This document shows, in pieces, positions 35,091 to 46,731 of a stretch of DNA of 64,000 bases (its first letter is position 1; each line of letters begins with the position of its first letter). Source of the stretch: Papaver somniferum (taxonomy: Eukaryota; Streptophyta; Magnoliopsida; Ranunculales; Papaveraceae); NCBI RefSeq assembly GCF_003573695.1, contig NC_039360.1, positions 124,644,336 through 124,708,335 of the forward strand, given 5' to 3'. The notes under the pieces were generated by a model. The model did not search any database, was not told where the DNA came from, and saw only the letters and a list, made by a program, of their open reading frames with translations. The translations under genes were made by a program, and so were the position numbers.

Positions 35091-36639
35091 CTTGGCTGCC
35101 GTGTTTTTGAAGTTTTTCTTGCTGTTCTTTGCATACTCATACCTGCTGTGTAGTTCTGATAAGCATCTTAGTGTACTCATCTTGCATATTGCATCTGTAG
35201 CTGTAACTTAGTACCACCTGTAGTTCTGCACCATTGTAGTTCAGCATCATTCCTGTCACTTTGCTGATTTTTACTTCATTCCTGTACCTATTTGTTTCAG
35301 CTGTAAATTGTAGTTCTTTACTGCATCTTAGTTTGTTCACTGCATAGGCAGCTGTAGCTCATCTTGCATTCTCATCTGCATTCTCATACCAGCTGCATTC
35401 TTTGCTTGCTTCTCATAATCAGCTGTGTAGCTTGCTGTAGATTACCTGCCATTTTGTAGTTGTTAACCTAGCATCACTGCATTTTCATTTTCACTGTCCC
35501 TGCATTCCATTTTCATCTGTAACTTCTATAACTACATGTTAGTTTTCCGTTTGTAGCTGCACCTACATCATTGTCCTGTCCATTCCTGGCTTGGGTTGTT
35601 GCTTTACCCATTTGTTTCAGAGATCTGAACTTCTTATCTGAGCTGCCAGGTGCCTGAGCTTGTGGTGTTGCTGATAAACAAGCCTGCAAACTGCCTGTTG
35701 CTGTTGTTGAGCTGTGCTGCTAGCCTGAACTGCTGCTGTGGAGCTGGTGCTGCACTATTGTTGCTAGAACTTGTGCTCCTACTGGTGCTCCTGCTGGTGC
35801 CAGGCCAAGTATGCTACAACCCCTGCTGAGCCATCAAGCCCAACTGGGCCTGCTGAAGTTGCTGCCAAGCTTAACAAGTTGAGCCAAGCCCAACTGGGCC
35901 TGAACAAAGACAAAAGCTTAGGATGATCCAAAGCCCAACTGGGCTTTTGCAACCAAACTGAACAGCTGGGCTGTGCTTCAAAGGTAAGCCTAATCCCAAA
36001 CCCAAAGTTTTTGGGCTAGTAATTTTTTTTGGTTTGTATTGTTATTCTCTTTTGGACTTGTAATTTTAATTATCTTTTTGGGCATGTAATAATTATTTTA
36101 ATTTTAATTTTATTTCTTTCTTTATTTGGGATTGTAATAATTTTCTTTTTTTTTGTGGGTTTGTAATAATTAGTTTTATTTTTATTTCTTTCTTTATTTG
36201 GGCTTGTAATTTAGTTGTTTGTTAGGCTTGTAGTTTCTTAATAGTGGGCTTGCTCTAAACTTAACTTTTTGGATTTTGGGCTTGCCTCTTTTGTGAACCA
36301 AACTTAACTAAATTTTGGGCTAAAAAANNNNNNNNNNNNNNNNNNNNNNNNNNNNNNNNNNNNNNNNNNNNNNNNNNNNNNNNNNNNNNNNNNNNNNNNN
36401 NNNNNNNNNNNNNNNNNNNNNNNNNNNNNNNNNNNNNNNNNNNNNNNNNNNAAAAAAAAAAAAAAAAAAAAAAATTGAACCAGTTAGCTGGGCCTCATCC
36501 TATTAAAACCAAAAGGAGTTTTCAAAACCCATCAAAACCAAATGTTTTTTATTCCCATCAAAACCAAAATTTTCCCATAAAAAAACCAAATTTTTGAAAA
36601 CCCATTAAAACCAAAAAGTGGGCTTTGTGTCTTTTCAAT
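35091..36639 (+). other. Untranslated leader of the nested element
   Basis: No ORF. First part rich in CTGTAGCT/CATCTTGCAT words, then Leu/Ala-like GC-rich CTGCTG runs around 35690-35830, repeated CCCAACTGGGC (35850-35960), and T-rich GGGCTTGTAAT repeats (36050-36240). It includes the assembly gap. Confidence 0.7.
36328..36451. other. Assembly gap (124 N)
   Basis: Unknown bases, flanked by A runs on both sides. The true length may differ. It lies in the untranslated leader, so no coding sequence is affected. Confidence 1.
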
Positions 36640-38415
36640 ATGGGCCAACCTCGTGCTCTCCATGAATACATGTATCCCACAATAAAAATTCCATTATCAT
36701 GTATTGTCTTACCTCAAGCCAGTAACCCTTTTAAAATAAATGCAAGCATGATACAAATACTTCCTATATTTCGAGGGTTCGATACTGAGAACCCCTATAC
36801 TCATGTAAGAGAGTTTGAACAAATTTGTCGGACTATGCAACCCGAACATATGTCCGAAGACTCTCTGAAATTGCGTTTGTTTACTTTTTCTTTAAAGGAA
36901 AAGTCCAAAACATGGTTTTACGGTTTGAGACCACAATCAATCAACACTTGGGACCAACTCACAGATCTATTTTTCAAAAAATTCTTTCCACATCATAGGA
37001 CCATCGCTATTTGTCAAAGTATCAATTGTTTTGTCCAATTGGATGAGGAAACTGTTTTTGACTATTTTGAATGTTTTAATGATTTGTTGAGCGAATGTCC
37101 ACACCATGGATTTGAGAAGTGGAGACTTGTCGCTATCCTCTATGAGGGACTAGACTTTAAATCTCGAGTCATGGTTGAGTGTATGTGTAATGGTGAATTT
37201 CTTGATAAAATTGTGGATGATGCATGGAAATTTTTAGCTGAGATTGCAGAGAAAACCCGTCAATGGGAATCCATTAGGGAAACTGAGACACTGTCACATG
37301 ATATAGGTGGTAATGAATTGAACTTTGAAAATAGCATGTCTAGTCCTTCTCATGTGTATGATATTGAATATGAACCTAATCTAGAGGAACACGAGTTGAC
37401 TAATAACACCACAACTGCTAATAGGGACAAGTATGCATATTACTATGATGATGATGATGATAATGTTATGTTAGAAGAACATGTCTATGCTGAAAATGTT
37501 GTGGAACCTTTGGTTTCAAATACATTAGGCTTTTCTGCCCCGACCTTCATGAATGATATTTCTTCTAGTATTTCATATGCATGTGATGTTGATACTGATT
37601 TAGATATTGTGCAATTATCCTGTGAAGAGCATGACTTAGGTAAATCTTCTGTTGACACTAATGATCATATGCATGAAAACATAGTTGATGTGTCTGATTC
37701 CATACTTAAGCCACAATATATTGCTTCTGTTGATGATAATTTGAATATATCGGATAACCATGATTCTGAATTAGGACTTGTGCAAATTTTTTGTGATGAT
37801 GAGCATGCTACACATCTTGAGTGTGACTTAGATAATGCTGATGTGACTGATAATATTGATACTGTTGATCTCATGCATGTGAGACACTTAGATGTCACTT
37901 TCTTGCCTAAGTCACAATCTGATAGTCTTCCACCCAACCTAGAGTTGGTTTGTACCCATATTGTCAAACCAATTTTTCTGAGAGTCCCTAATCTAGGTTT
38001 GGAACTGTGTGCTTCCCCAGTCCTTTTGGACTATTTTGCATCTAAGTATAATATCTTTGAGGAACCACAGTTGGAATTAGCATGTGTACCCGTCCCTAGC
38101 GAAGTTCATTTCGAATTAGACCTTGTGCATGATGAACCCCAAAAACTGCGAGATTTTGTTTTCAAAATTTTATCTGTTGAAAAATCCAGGTTTGGGGGTA
38201 GCTCATTTTGTTTCACAGCTTCACTTGCATGCCTATCATATTATTATTGTGTGAAGCTGTTGAAACCTCTACACTTTGTCTTTTGGGTTGATCCTCAACT
38301 CTTTAGATTGTTAGTGTATGGTGAATTTTTTGTATATAATCCAGTAGATAAAAATTTTAAAAATCCTTTTGTTCCTTTTGTATATATTTTGCTAATCCAA
38401 TATGATCTCGGCTGA
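36640..38415 (+). CDS. Athila-like Gag with long acidic and hydrophobic C-terminal extension
   Basis: Start chosen at ATG 36640 (MGQPRALHEYMYPT), the usual Athila Gag beginning; the frame is open from 36625. Residues ~40-200 form the Retrotrans_gag capsid domain (PIFRGFDTENPYTHVREFEQ, LRLFTFSLKEKSKTWFYGL, LTDLFFKKFFPHHRT). Residues ~230-420 are strongly acidic and repetitive (DDDDDN, then Asp/His-rich). The last ~170 residues are hydrophobic and aromatic (SYYYCVKLLKPLHFVFWVDP), possibly membrane-associating. There is no CCHC knuckle and no pol follows. Intact over 591 codons, so it may have been kept by selection. The C-terminal part has no family I recognise. Confidence 0.8.
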   Translation: MGQPRALHEYMYPTIKIPLSCIVLPQASNPFKINASMIQILPIFRGFDTENPYTHVREFEQICRTMQPEHMSEDSLKLRLFTFSLKEKSKTWFYGLRPQSINTWDQLTDLFFKKFFPHHRTIAICQSINCFVQLDEETVFDYFECFNDLLSECPHHGFEKWRLVAILYEGLDFKSRVMVECMCNGEFLDKIVDDAWKFLAEIAEKTRQWESIRETETLSHDIGGNELNFENSMSSPSHVYDIEYEPNLEEHELTNNTTTANRDKYAYYYDDDDDNVMLEEHVYAENVVEPLVSNTLGFSAPTFMNDISSSISYACDVDTDLDIVQLSCEEHDLGKSSVDTNDHMHENIVDVSDSILKPQYIASVDDNLNISDNHDSELGLVQIFCDDEHATHLECDLDNADVTDNIDTVDLMHVRHLDVTFLPKSQSDSLPPNLELVCTHIVKPIFLRVPNLGLELCASPVLLDYFASKYNIFEEPQLELACVPVPSEVHFELDLVHDEPQKLRDFVFKILSVEKSRFGGSSFCFTASLACLSYYYCVKLLKPLHFVFWVDPQLFRLLVYGEFFVYNPVDKNFKNPFVPFVYILLIQYDLG

Positions 38416-39795
38416 CATATGTTGGATTCTTGCCTTGAATAACGGAGTTCTAATATTGCTTTCGCCGAAATCGGGTATTCTCTCTCCTTTTACTCTACTC
38501 AGCATGATCCTCTTCATATGTTGTATTCTTATTTTATCCATCTTTTGAAACATTGAGGACAATGTTTAGTTTAGGTTTGGGGGTATAGAGTAGATACCAC
38601 GATAACATGTTATAATTGAAAACAGAACTCCCTCTTTTTGAAAAAATTAAAAATTCCAAAAAAATTAAAAAAAAAAAATCATAAAAATGGAGCTCATTTA
38701 CCTTGAAATGTGACTCTTGTGCAAATATGTAATTATTAGGAGTCTTAGTCTAGATATTTAGGAACCCTGATTCTATCACAATTCACATAGTGATAAGAAA
38801 CTTGCACGCGCACGATCTACCAATACATGTATAGCCTCGATCTTCAAGGTGTTTGATAGGAAGTTAGATTGCCAATCACTTTAGAATACTGAATGAGACT
38901 TGACTAGCTTGTTCTTTGGTTGGCTGGGATAGAAGTTGGAGGATACGTTAAGAAAAGCAACCATAGAATTTGACCGGATGCATTCGATAAGGGCCACCTC
39001 TTGCTAAGAGTCATGTAATTATGTTTTTCTTTTTGTTCATGTATCAAAAGTGTCACTATGTTGTAAAGATCAAAGTTATTTCTTACAAAAAAAAAACAAA
39101 AAAAAAAAATCAAAAAAAAAAAAATAAAAAATCAATCAAGTATTTATTTATTCCATGTTTTGTCATGTTAAAGACAATAGTTCTCTCTTGTTCCAAAAAT
39201 AAAAGAGAGTAATCAATGTAAATAAGAGTCATGTAAAGAGTCATCTTTTTGTTGTAAATAGTCTTGTAATAAGCAAGGAGGGTGCAGCCATCGATGTATA
39301 ACGCGGGTAAACTGAAATATCACCAACTCATTGGGTGAACATTCACAATTCTCGTAAAGCCGGACAGCTAGCTTGGTTTAGAATTCGGTTCTTAGCCTAA
39401 AAACTATCTCTTGGTGATTAGTAGTCATAACTTCAGGTCATTCTAGAAACATGTGTAGATACACTTTACACTCTTATCACGTGTCTTTAGTTGTTATCAG
39501 TGCTAGGATTGTGCCTTTGATAGCTAGATTGACATCTCCATTTTGCTGTGAGCTTAAACTGACTTGCACATGTCACATTTGATGGAATCTGAGCTTATAT
39601 TTTGACCTAGAACTTTGTAGGTACGTTCTAAGCAAACCTTCACGAGACTTCACTCGTCCACTAGGGCCACTTAGTGGTTTAAAAGGCTTAGTGCATACGC
39701 TAAATGCATTCGAGAGACCAGCGACAGTGGTATAGGTAGGATTTCCTTAGTTTTGTTTTACTTGAGGACAAGTAAAATTCAGGTTTGGGGGTATT
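38416..39795 (+). other. 3' non-coding part and polypurine tract, first copy
   Basis: No ORF apart from A/T-run shadows. It contains two purine tracts of the kind AGGTTTGGGGGTA (about 38571-38585 and 39781-39793). The second is directly before LTR 2 and preceded by TTGAGGACAAGT, a typical Athila 3' end. Repeated nearly exactly at 42013-43446. Confidence 0.8.
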
Positions 39796-41540
39796 TGATG
39801 AGTGCTAAAAAGTGCATATTTTTATATCTTTTTGTTTGCATTTAACTCATCTTTTGTGCATTAATTCTACATTTTATCCCATATTCTGTATTTTCTTTGT
39901 TTTCAAGAATAAATATTTTTATTAATTAATTTTGCATTTTTAGGTAATAAATAAAGTTTGGATGAATAGCGGAGCGAAAAGAGCAGAAAAGTAGTGAAAA
40001 GCCGGGAGGAATTACACAAGGAAGCCGCGAAGAATGTTGTGCACAAGACCAAAAGGCTAGAAGTGGGCTTGAAGAGGAAGAATTGTTCTTAAAGAAGATA
40101 TGGGCTTGGCATACCCAAGGCCCAAAACCCTCACCCAAACCCATTTCCAATATCCATACCCGCATTCATCTTCAGCCGTCAGATTGGATCATCTCAGCAT
40201 CCTACGGTCGCTTCATCGTCGTGCATCGAAGTCTAAAGCTCCTGTCAAACACTACAACACCTAGCTCCATCTCCGACCGTCAGTTTTGATGTATCTCAGA
40301 TCTAACGGTCTATCCACATCCATCTTCATCGCGTCGTTGGATCATTCTATCATCTTTCCATCCAACGGATTCCCTTCACAAAACATCAAATTTGATGATC
40401 CCGTTTAACACCTAAGCAACCTAACCCTATAACCCGCACCAAACGCACCCTTCTCCTAATTCCATCGAGTTTCTCTTCCATCCCTTTTTTCTTCTCTGCA
40501 ACCATCTTCTTCCCCCAAATCACTCAACCATCTTCTCCCCCAAATCACTCAATCACCACCACTCGAGCCATCATCACTTCTAACAACCAAGACCTACTTT
40601 TCTAGCCACTTATTACATCACCTCCTAATCGTTTCATCTCACAGGAACCCTAGGTTAGGAGTTGATGAAATAGGTGAGGTTAGAGGATAAATCGAAGGCA
40701 TGGGTAGCATCAGCAGACGACAAGGAAGCATGGGTGAGAGCTATCAATCGTTTTCAGAGATTAGGTAAGGATTTTTTGTAAAACCCTAATTTCACTGATT
40801 TGGGGATTTTGGATTTTTTTTGGCTGTAACTATAAAAGGGTGTTAGGGGTTGTAAAATTCGGCATCTCTGGACTAGCCAGTAGAGAATGGAAACAAATTT
40901 ATTTTGATGCAATTCCAATTTCAGTTCTTCTTATGCAGTTAACAGTGAATGTGTGCATGTTGTTTTCAATTATCTCGAATGTTGAATGTTGCTTGAATTA
41001 TCATACTCAATGAATGTTATTGCTAGTTACATGTTTAGCATGAGTTAAACTGCATTAGGCTGAGGCTCAGATGAAGCCTAGTGCATTGTCAAATGGTGAA
41101 TTGCTAGGATAGTTATCCTGATGTCTGTTTTGATTGAGCAATGGGAAGAGATTGATGCTCATAGTGCCTGTGATTGATTGTTCTGTCAAAAGACAGTCAA
41201 TGCTAGGGGAAAACTAGTGAGCAAATTAGTTTTCCTCCCATTCTAGATGTATGCATAGGATTTTCAACTCAACCTAGGATCACATTGTTTGGCTAGGACA
41301 CAAGGGTGGATTCAAAGCCTTAGCTTAACCCACATTCTGTTTTCACAGTCACTTGCAACTTAACTGTTTTGTTACTTCTTCACACCCCTGCCCTTGGCTT
41401 AGGCCTTGGTTCCATTGTTCTTTGTTTAGTTTCATTGTTCTGTCACCTTCTCATAATACTTTGTACTGTTTGCTTTTGCCATTGTAAATTTGCATCCTTT
41501 TGCCACTGATGTTTGCTTCTTTCCCATGATCATTTTTTAC
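39796..41540 (+). repeat. LTR 2, diverged and 3'-truncated
   Basis: Starts TGATGAGTGCTAAAAAGTGC like the outer LTRs but differs at many positions and lacks the last ~150 bp, the primer site and most of gag. Around 41540 it changes directly into gag C-terminal sequence. It is from a related but distinct copy or is much older than the outer pair. Confidence 0.8.
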
Positions 41541-42012
41541 TGTGATTAATAATGATGTGCCTATCTTCCTACATGAGTCACAATCTGAAGGCCTTCCATC
41601 CAACCTAGATTTGGTTTGTACCGATATTGTCAAACCGACTTTTCTGAGAGTCCCCAACCTAGGTTTGGAACTGTGTGCTTCCCAAGTCCTCTTGGACTAT
41701 TTTGCTTCTAAGTATAATACATCTGAGGAACCACAGTTGGAATTAGCATGTTTGCCCGTCCCTAGCACAGTTCATTTCGAGCTAGACCTTGTGCATGATG
41801 AACCCCCAAAACTGCGAGATTTTGTTTTCAAAATTTTATCTGTTGAAAAATCCAGGTTTGGGGGTAGCTCATTTTGTTTCACAGCTTCACTTGCATGCCT
41901 ATCATATTATTATTGTGTGAAGCTGTTGAAACCTCTACACTTTGTCTTTTGGGTTGATCCTCAACTCTTTAGATTGTTAGTGTATGGTGAATTTTTGTAT
42001 ATAATCCAGTAG
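41541..42012 (+). pseudogene. Duplicated Gag C-terminus
   Basis: 156 codons matching the last ~155 codons of the gag at 36640 (QSEGLPSNLDLVCTDIVKP through FWVDPQLFRLLVYGEFLYIIQ). It has a few substitutions and a small deletion near the end that brings an earlier stop. No capsid domain precedes it, so it cannot act as Gag. Confidence 0.85.
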
Positions 42013-43446
42013 ATAAAATTTCTTAAAAACCTTTTTGTTCCTTTTGTATATATTTTTCTAATCCAATATGATCTCGGCTGACATATGTTGGATTCTTTCC
42101 TTGAATAACGGAGTTCTAATATTGCTTTCGCCGAAATCGGGTATTCTCTTTCCTTTTTCTCTACTCAACATGATCCTCTTCATATGTTGTATTATAATTT
42201 TGTTCATATTTTGAAACATTGAGGACAATGTTTAGTTTAGATTTGGGGGTGAAAAGTAGATACTTTGATAATATGCCATAATTGAAAACAAGAACTCCTT
42301 CTTTTTGAAAAAAATGAAAAAATGAAAATAAAAAATTAAAAAATGATAAAAAAATCATAAAAATGGAGCTCATTTACCTTGAAATGTTGACTCTTGTGCA
42401 AATATGTAATTTTTAGGAGTCTTAGTCTAGATATTTAGGCACCCTGATTCTAGCACAATTCACATAGTGATAAGAAATTTGCACGCGCACGATCTACCAA
42501 TACATGTATAGCCTCGATCTTCAAGGTGTTTGATAGGAAGTTAGATTGCCAATCACTTTAGAATACTGAATGAGACTTGACTAGCTTGTTCTTTGGTTGG
42601 CTGGGATAGAAGGTGGAGGATACGTTAAGAAAAGCAACCATAGAATTTGACCGGATGCATTCGATAAGGGCCACCTCTTGCTAAGAGTCATGTAATTATG
42701 TTTTTCTTTTTGTTCATGTATCAAAAGTGTCACTATGTTGTAAAGATCAAAGTTTTTTCTTGAAAAAAAAAATAAAAACAAAAAATCAAGTATTTATTTA
42801 TTCCATGTTTTGTCATGTTAAAGACAATAGTTCTCTCTTGTTCCAAAAATAAAAGAGAGTAATCAATGTAAATAAGAGTCATGTAAAGAGTCATCTTTTT
42901 GTTGTAAATAGTCTTGTAATAAGCAAGGAGGGTGCAGCCATCGATGTATAACGCGGGTAAACTGAAATATCACCAACTCATTGGGTGAACATTCACAATT
43001 CTCGTAAAGCCGGACAGCTATCTTGGCTTAGAATTCGGTTCTTAGCCTAAAAACTATCTCTTGGTGATTAGTAGTCATAACTTCAGGTCATTCTAGACAC
43101 ATGTGTAGATACACTTTACACTCTTATCACATGTCTTTTTTTTGTTATCAGTGCTAGGATTGTGCCTTTGATAGCTAGATTGACATCTCCATTTTGCTGT
43201 GAGCTTAAACTGACTTGCACATGTCACATTTGATGGAATCTGAGCTTATATTTTGACCTAGAACTTTGTAGGTACGTTCTAAGCAAACCTTCACGAGACT
43301 TCACTCGTCCACTAGGGACACTTAGTGGTTTAAAAGGCTTAGTGCATATGCTAAATGCATTCGAGAGACCAGCGACAGTGGTATAGGTAGGATTCCCTTA
43401 GTTTTGTTTTACTTGAGGACAAGTAAAATTCAGGTTTGGGGGTATT
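42013..43446 (+). other. 3' non-coding part and polypurine tract, second copy
   Basis: Nearly identical to 38416-39795, ending in AGGTTTGGGGGTATT directly before LTR 3. No gene seen. Confidence 0.85.
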
Positions 43447-45363
43447 TGATGAGTGCTAAAAAGTGCATATTTCTATATATTTTTCTTGGCATTTAACTCA
43501 TCTTTTGTGCATTAATTCTACATTTTATCCCATATTCTGTATTTTCTTTGTTTTCAAGAATAAATATTTTTATTAATTAATTTTGCATTTTTAGGTAATA
43601 AATAAAGTTTGGATGAAAAGCGGAGCAGAAAAGAGCAGAAAAGTCGTGGAAGCCGATAGGAATCACGCAAGGAAGCCGCGAAGAATGTTGTGCACAAGAC
43701 CAAAAGGCTAGAAGTGGGCTTGAAGAGGAAGAATTGTTCTTAAAGAAGATATGGGCTTGGCATACCCAAGGCCCAAAACCCTCACCCAAACCCATTTCCA
43801 ATATCCATACCCGCCTTCATATTCAGCCGTCGGATTGGATCATCTCAGCATCCTACGGTCACTTCATCATAGTGCATCAAAATCTGAAGCTCCTGAAAAA
43901 CACTATAGAACCTAACTCCATCTTGAGCCGTCAGTTTCGTTGTACTTCCGCATCCAACGGTCGCTACAAGCTCCCTTGTATCTCGCCGTCAGATTGATCT
44001 ATCAATTCCACATCCAACGGCTGAGCATCGCAAATCATCAAACTTGTTGTACCCGATCAACACTCAAACACCAAATTCCCTATACCCGAACCAAACACAC
44101 CTTACCCAAATTTCCCATCGACTTCTCCATCTTCTTCCCCTCTCCGTCTGCAGAACCCGTACGCCATCACCACCACCTTCTCCCCTGCCATCTCCACCAA
44201 ACGCCACCAACAACTCTCTCCACCAAATCAATCAAAACCCATCATCACCACCACGTTCACCAACTCTCTTTCCACCTATTTCATCGATTTCTCAACCCTA
44301 GTTCAACTGAAACCCTAGGATTAGAAATTGATGAAATAGATTGAAGCTAGAGACGAGTTGGAGACATGGGTAGAAACAATTGAGGATGTAGCAGCATGGG
44401 TGAGCGCCATTGAGTGTCTAGCAGAGATTAGGTGAGTTTAATTTTATAATTTTGTGAAACCCTAATTTCTGATTTGGGGATTTTTTTTGGGTTAGAGGAT
44501 TGTAAGTATAAATAGGGACTACGGGTGTTTGATTGGGGGTATGCCTGGACTAGCCAGTGCACCACCAAGAGGACTGGAATAGCCAGTTCCTCAATTCCTC
44601 ACATGTTCTGTTTTTGTTTTTGTTTTTGTTTCAATTTCAATTACTCTTTATGTTCATCATGTTTTTAATTACTGTCAACATGTTCTAGTTCTTCAGCTAA
44701 GGCTCAGATGAAGCCTAGTGCACTGTTAAATGATGAATTGCTAGGATAGTCGTCTTAATGCTTGTCTTGCTTGAGCAATGGGAAGAAGTCAGTGCTCTGA
44801 TATGCCTGTGATTGATTGTGTTGTCAAAAGACAGTCAATACTAGGGGCATATCAATGAGCAAGCTGATTTTCCTCCCATTCTAATGTATGCTTAAGATCC
44901 TAATTTCAACCTAGAATTGCATTGCTTGATTAGGACACAAGGTGTATTCTAAGCCCTTAGCTTAGCCACAATCCCTTTTACAGTCACTTATAAATTCAGT
45001 TCTGTTTTGCTTCCTGTTCAGTTTATCTCCTTACCTGTTTTGCTTGTTTAATTTCTTGCAATTTGTAGCTGTTGTGCACTGAAATCAGTGCACAAACTCC
45101 CCCCTGCCCTTGGCTTACAGCCTTGGTTCCTTGCTGTTTTTATTACATGTCATTTGCTTTGCTTTGTTAACTGTTTTCCCATCTTTCCCATCTGCCATAT
45201 TGCTTTGCACCCATTGATAGCTTAGGAATGCTTCAATACACCCCAAGTCCCTGTGGAATGACCCTGTCTTGCACACATTACTATAATTTGACCCTGTGCA
45301 CTTGCAGGTATCACTGTAGGCATCCATTTATTGCCTTATTTTCACATCTTTAAATGCCTACCA
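43447..45363 (+). repeat. LTR 3 of the nested gag-only element
   Basis: ~1,917 bp, near-identical partner of LTR 1, ending GCCTACCA before the TCCCC duplication. It defines the right border of the nested insertion. Confidence 0.92.
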
Positions 45364-45368
45364 TCCCC

Positions 45369-46285
45369 TGGCGCTTTTGTTTAATATTTTATTATTATTA
45401 TTTTCCCTTCATATTTTGCATAGGTTCCTCGTTCGTTCGTATTATTGAAATGCTCGTTCGTGCATTCAAAATGCAGGTTTTTCCTTTTTTTCTAATTACA
45501 CTTGCACCATTTTTGTCAGGGCTTATTCGATGCTCAAATGCCTGTTCCATTGAATATTTATTACTAACCTGTGGAATTCTGCTGGGAAGAACCATAGATT
45601 GAAGTAACGAAATATAACGAGGAATCGTAGAACATTGTTGAATATTCAGGCGATTAATTGAGGACTCGTAGAATATTGCTGGATATTCATAGGCTCGTAG
45701 AATATTGCTGGATATTCAGACGATTTAAGATAATTAATTGTTGGCTCTATACTAGAAGGGCTTCATGTCTAGGAGCATTAATTCTCTGATGGTTGAGCAA
45801 TATGAACTTGTTGGAGTGTCATATTCCTCTTGCATAGTCGGGGAAAATCTGGTTACATCCCGAAGACGTTGCCGCTCTATACTAGCAGACATGCTGTCTA
45901 GGAGCCGCCCAATATTTCGATTCTATACAGTGTGAGATGTGTCGTGGCCTCAGCTGAGAGACTGCACATCTTCATCTTCTCTGAGAGACTTTCTCCATCA
46001 GAGGTGGCATGAGCTTTCATGCATAGAGACATGAGTCTCGATACTCATCCGACTGCCGGATCCGGAGTAATTACTGAAATTGCTCAGTATTCATGAGATG
46101 TGTCGTGGCCTCAGCTGAGAGAGTACACATCTACACGTACTCTGAGAGACAGCCTTCTCGGTCAGAGATTTATGACATGAGTTTTCATGCTTTAATGAGA
46201 GACATGAGTCTCAATACTCATCTGGTTGTCGAATCTGGAGTATAGTTTTACAATTCTATCCTTTGTCGAAAATCCACCATATACA
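45369..46285 (-). repeat. 5' LTR of the large Tat element, second part
   Basis: Continues exactly where 33150 broke off (TGGCGCTTTTGTTTAATATT, as at 20750-20770 in the other LTR) and runs to the LTR end ATCCACCATATACA. The ~145-bp direct repeat of GAGATGTGTCGTGGCCTCAG is present twice, as in the partner LTR. Confidence 0.92.
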
Positions 46286-46290
46286 AAAAG
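46286..46290. other. Target-site duplication AAAAG (right)
   Basis: Copy of the AAAAG at 17967-17971. Confidence 0.75.
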
Positions 46291-46339
46291 ATAAATAAAT
46301 AGTACCAAAAAACCTAAAAAAACAAAATTTAGAAACCAT

Positions 46340-46731
46340 AGCCTGTAAGCATTGAGTTGGTTCTCAAGCTTCTCCTTTCTGACTTCTGCTTTACGATCAA
46401 CACTATCAACCCAGGTCTAATCCAAAGAATACTCTCTCCCTAATTTCCCATCAATTTTTTCAGCAACTTCTTTAAACAAATTATTCGCCATTTTTATTCT
46501 CTCCATAAGCCATTCTTGATGCTTCTAACTCTTTACTTGATTATCACATCTATCAGCAATAAACATATGTCATATTATTGTTGTCCTTCCGGTATATAAA
46601 CTTGCATATACTTCTACATCTAGTAACTCACTACTTAAATTAGGTTTAATTCGTTTTCCTTCACCACTACCATTACTGTATATTTCACCGTCTATTATTG
46701 CTACTGATGTTATTTCATCATCACCTTCCAT
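46340..46731 (-). pseudogene. COP9 signalosome subunit 1 (CSN1/FUS6) pseudogene, N-terminal exon
   Basis: From an ATG at 46731-46729 the minus strand gives the N-terminus of plant CSN1: acidic start MEGDDEI, LDVEVYASLYTGRT, MFIADRC, then in other frames EASRMAYGENKNGE and NLFKEVAEKIDGKLG, VDSVDRKAEVRKEKLENQLNAYR. A TGA replaces the Arg codon before HMFIA, and at least two single-base frameshifts follow. Similarity stops right after NAYR at ACAG/GCTATGG, which looks like a decayed splice donor, so this is probably a genomic fragment and not a processed copy. CSN1 is a subunit of the COP9 complex that removes NEDD8 from cullins. No other CSN1 exon is in the window. Confidence 0.8.

Larger units (their letters stand above)
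33151..45363 (+). mobile_element. Athila-like gag-only element with three LTRs, nested
   Basis: It begins TGATGAGTGCTAAAAAGTGC and ends AAATGCCTACCA, flanked by the 5-bp duplication TCCCC (33146-33150 and 45364-45368). The outer LTRs (33151-35066 and 43447-45363, ~1.92 kb) are nearly identical. Between them lie a tRNA-Asp primer site, a ~590-codon gag, a non-coding 3' part, a diverged and truncated third LTR, and a duplicated gag end plus 3' part. No protease, reverse transcriptase or integrase is present. It matches the TR-GAG kind of non-autonomous element described in plants, with an added internal duplication. It is inserted opposite in sense to its host element. Confidence 0.88.
17972..46285 (-). 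mobile_element. Tat-type Ty3/gypsy retrotransposon with antisense genes, interrupted
   Basis: Minus-strand element: 5' LTR (30199-33150 plus 45369-46285, split by a nested element), primer-binding site 30181-30195, gag remnant, protease, reverse transcriptase, RNase H, a second RNase H, integrase, then an antisense gene block (21919-25058) and the 3' LTR (17972-21662). Integrase after RNase H identifies gypsy. A second, plant-type RNase H after the gypsy one and antisense ORFs before the 3' LTR are Tat-clade features. Very long LTRs fit the clade. The copy is non-functional: gag core missing, several stops in pol, catalytic Glu of integrase replaced. Confidence 0.9.

Noticed and set aside
39021..39212. 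Lys-rich 63-codon frame
   Set aside because: Caused by an A-run in the 3' non-coding part; the duplicated copy near 42760 has a different A-run length.
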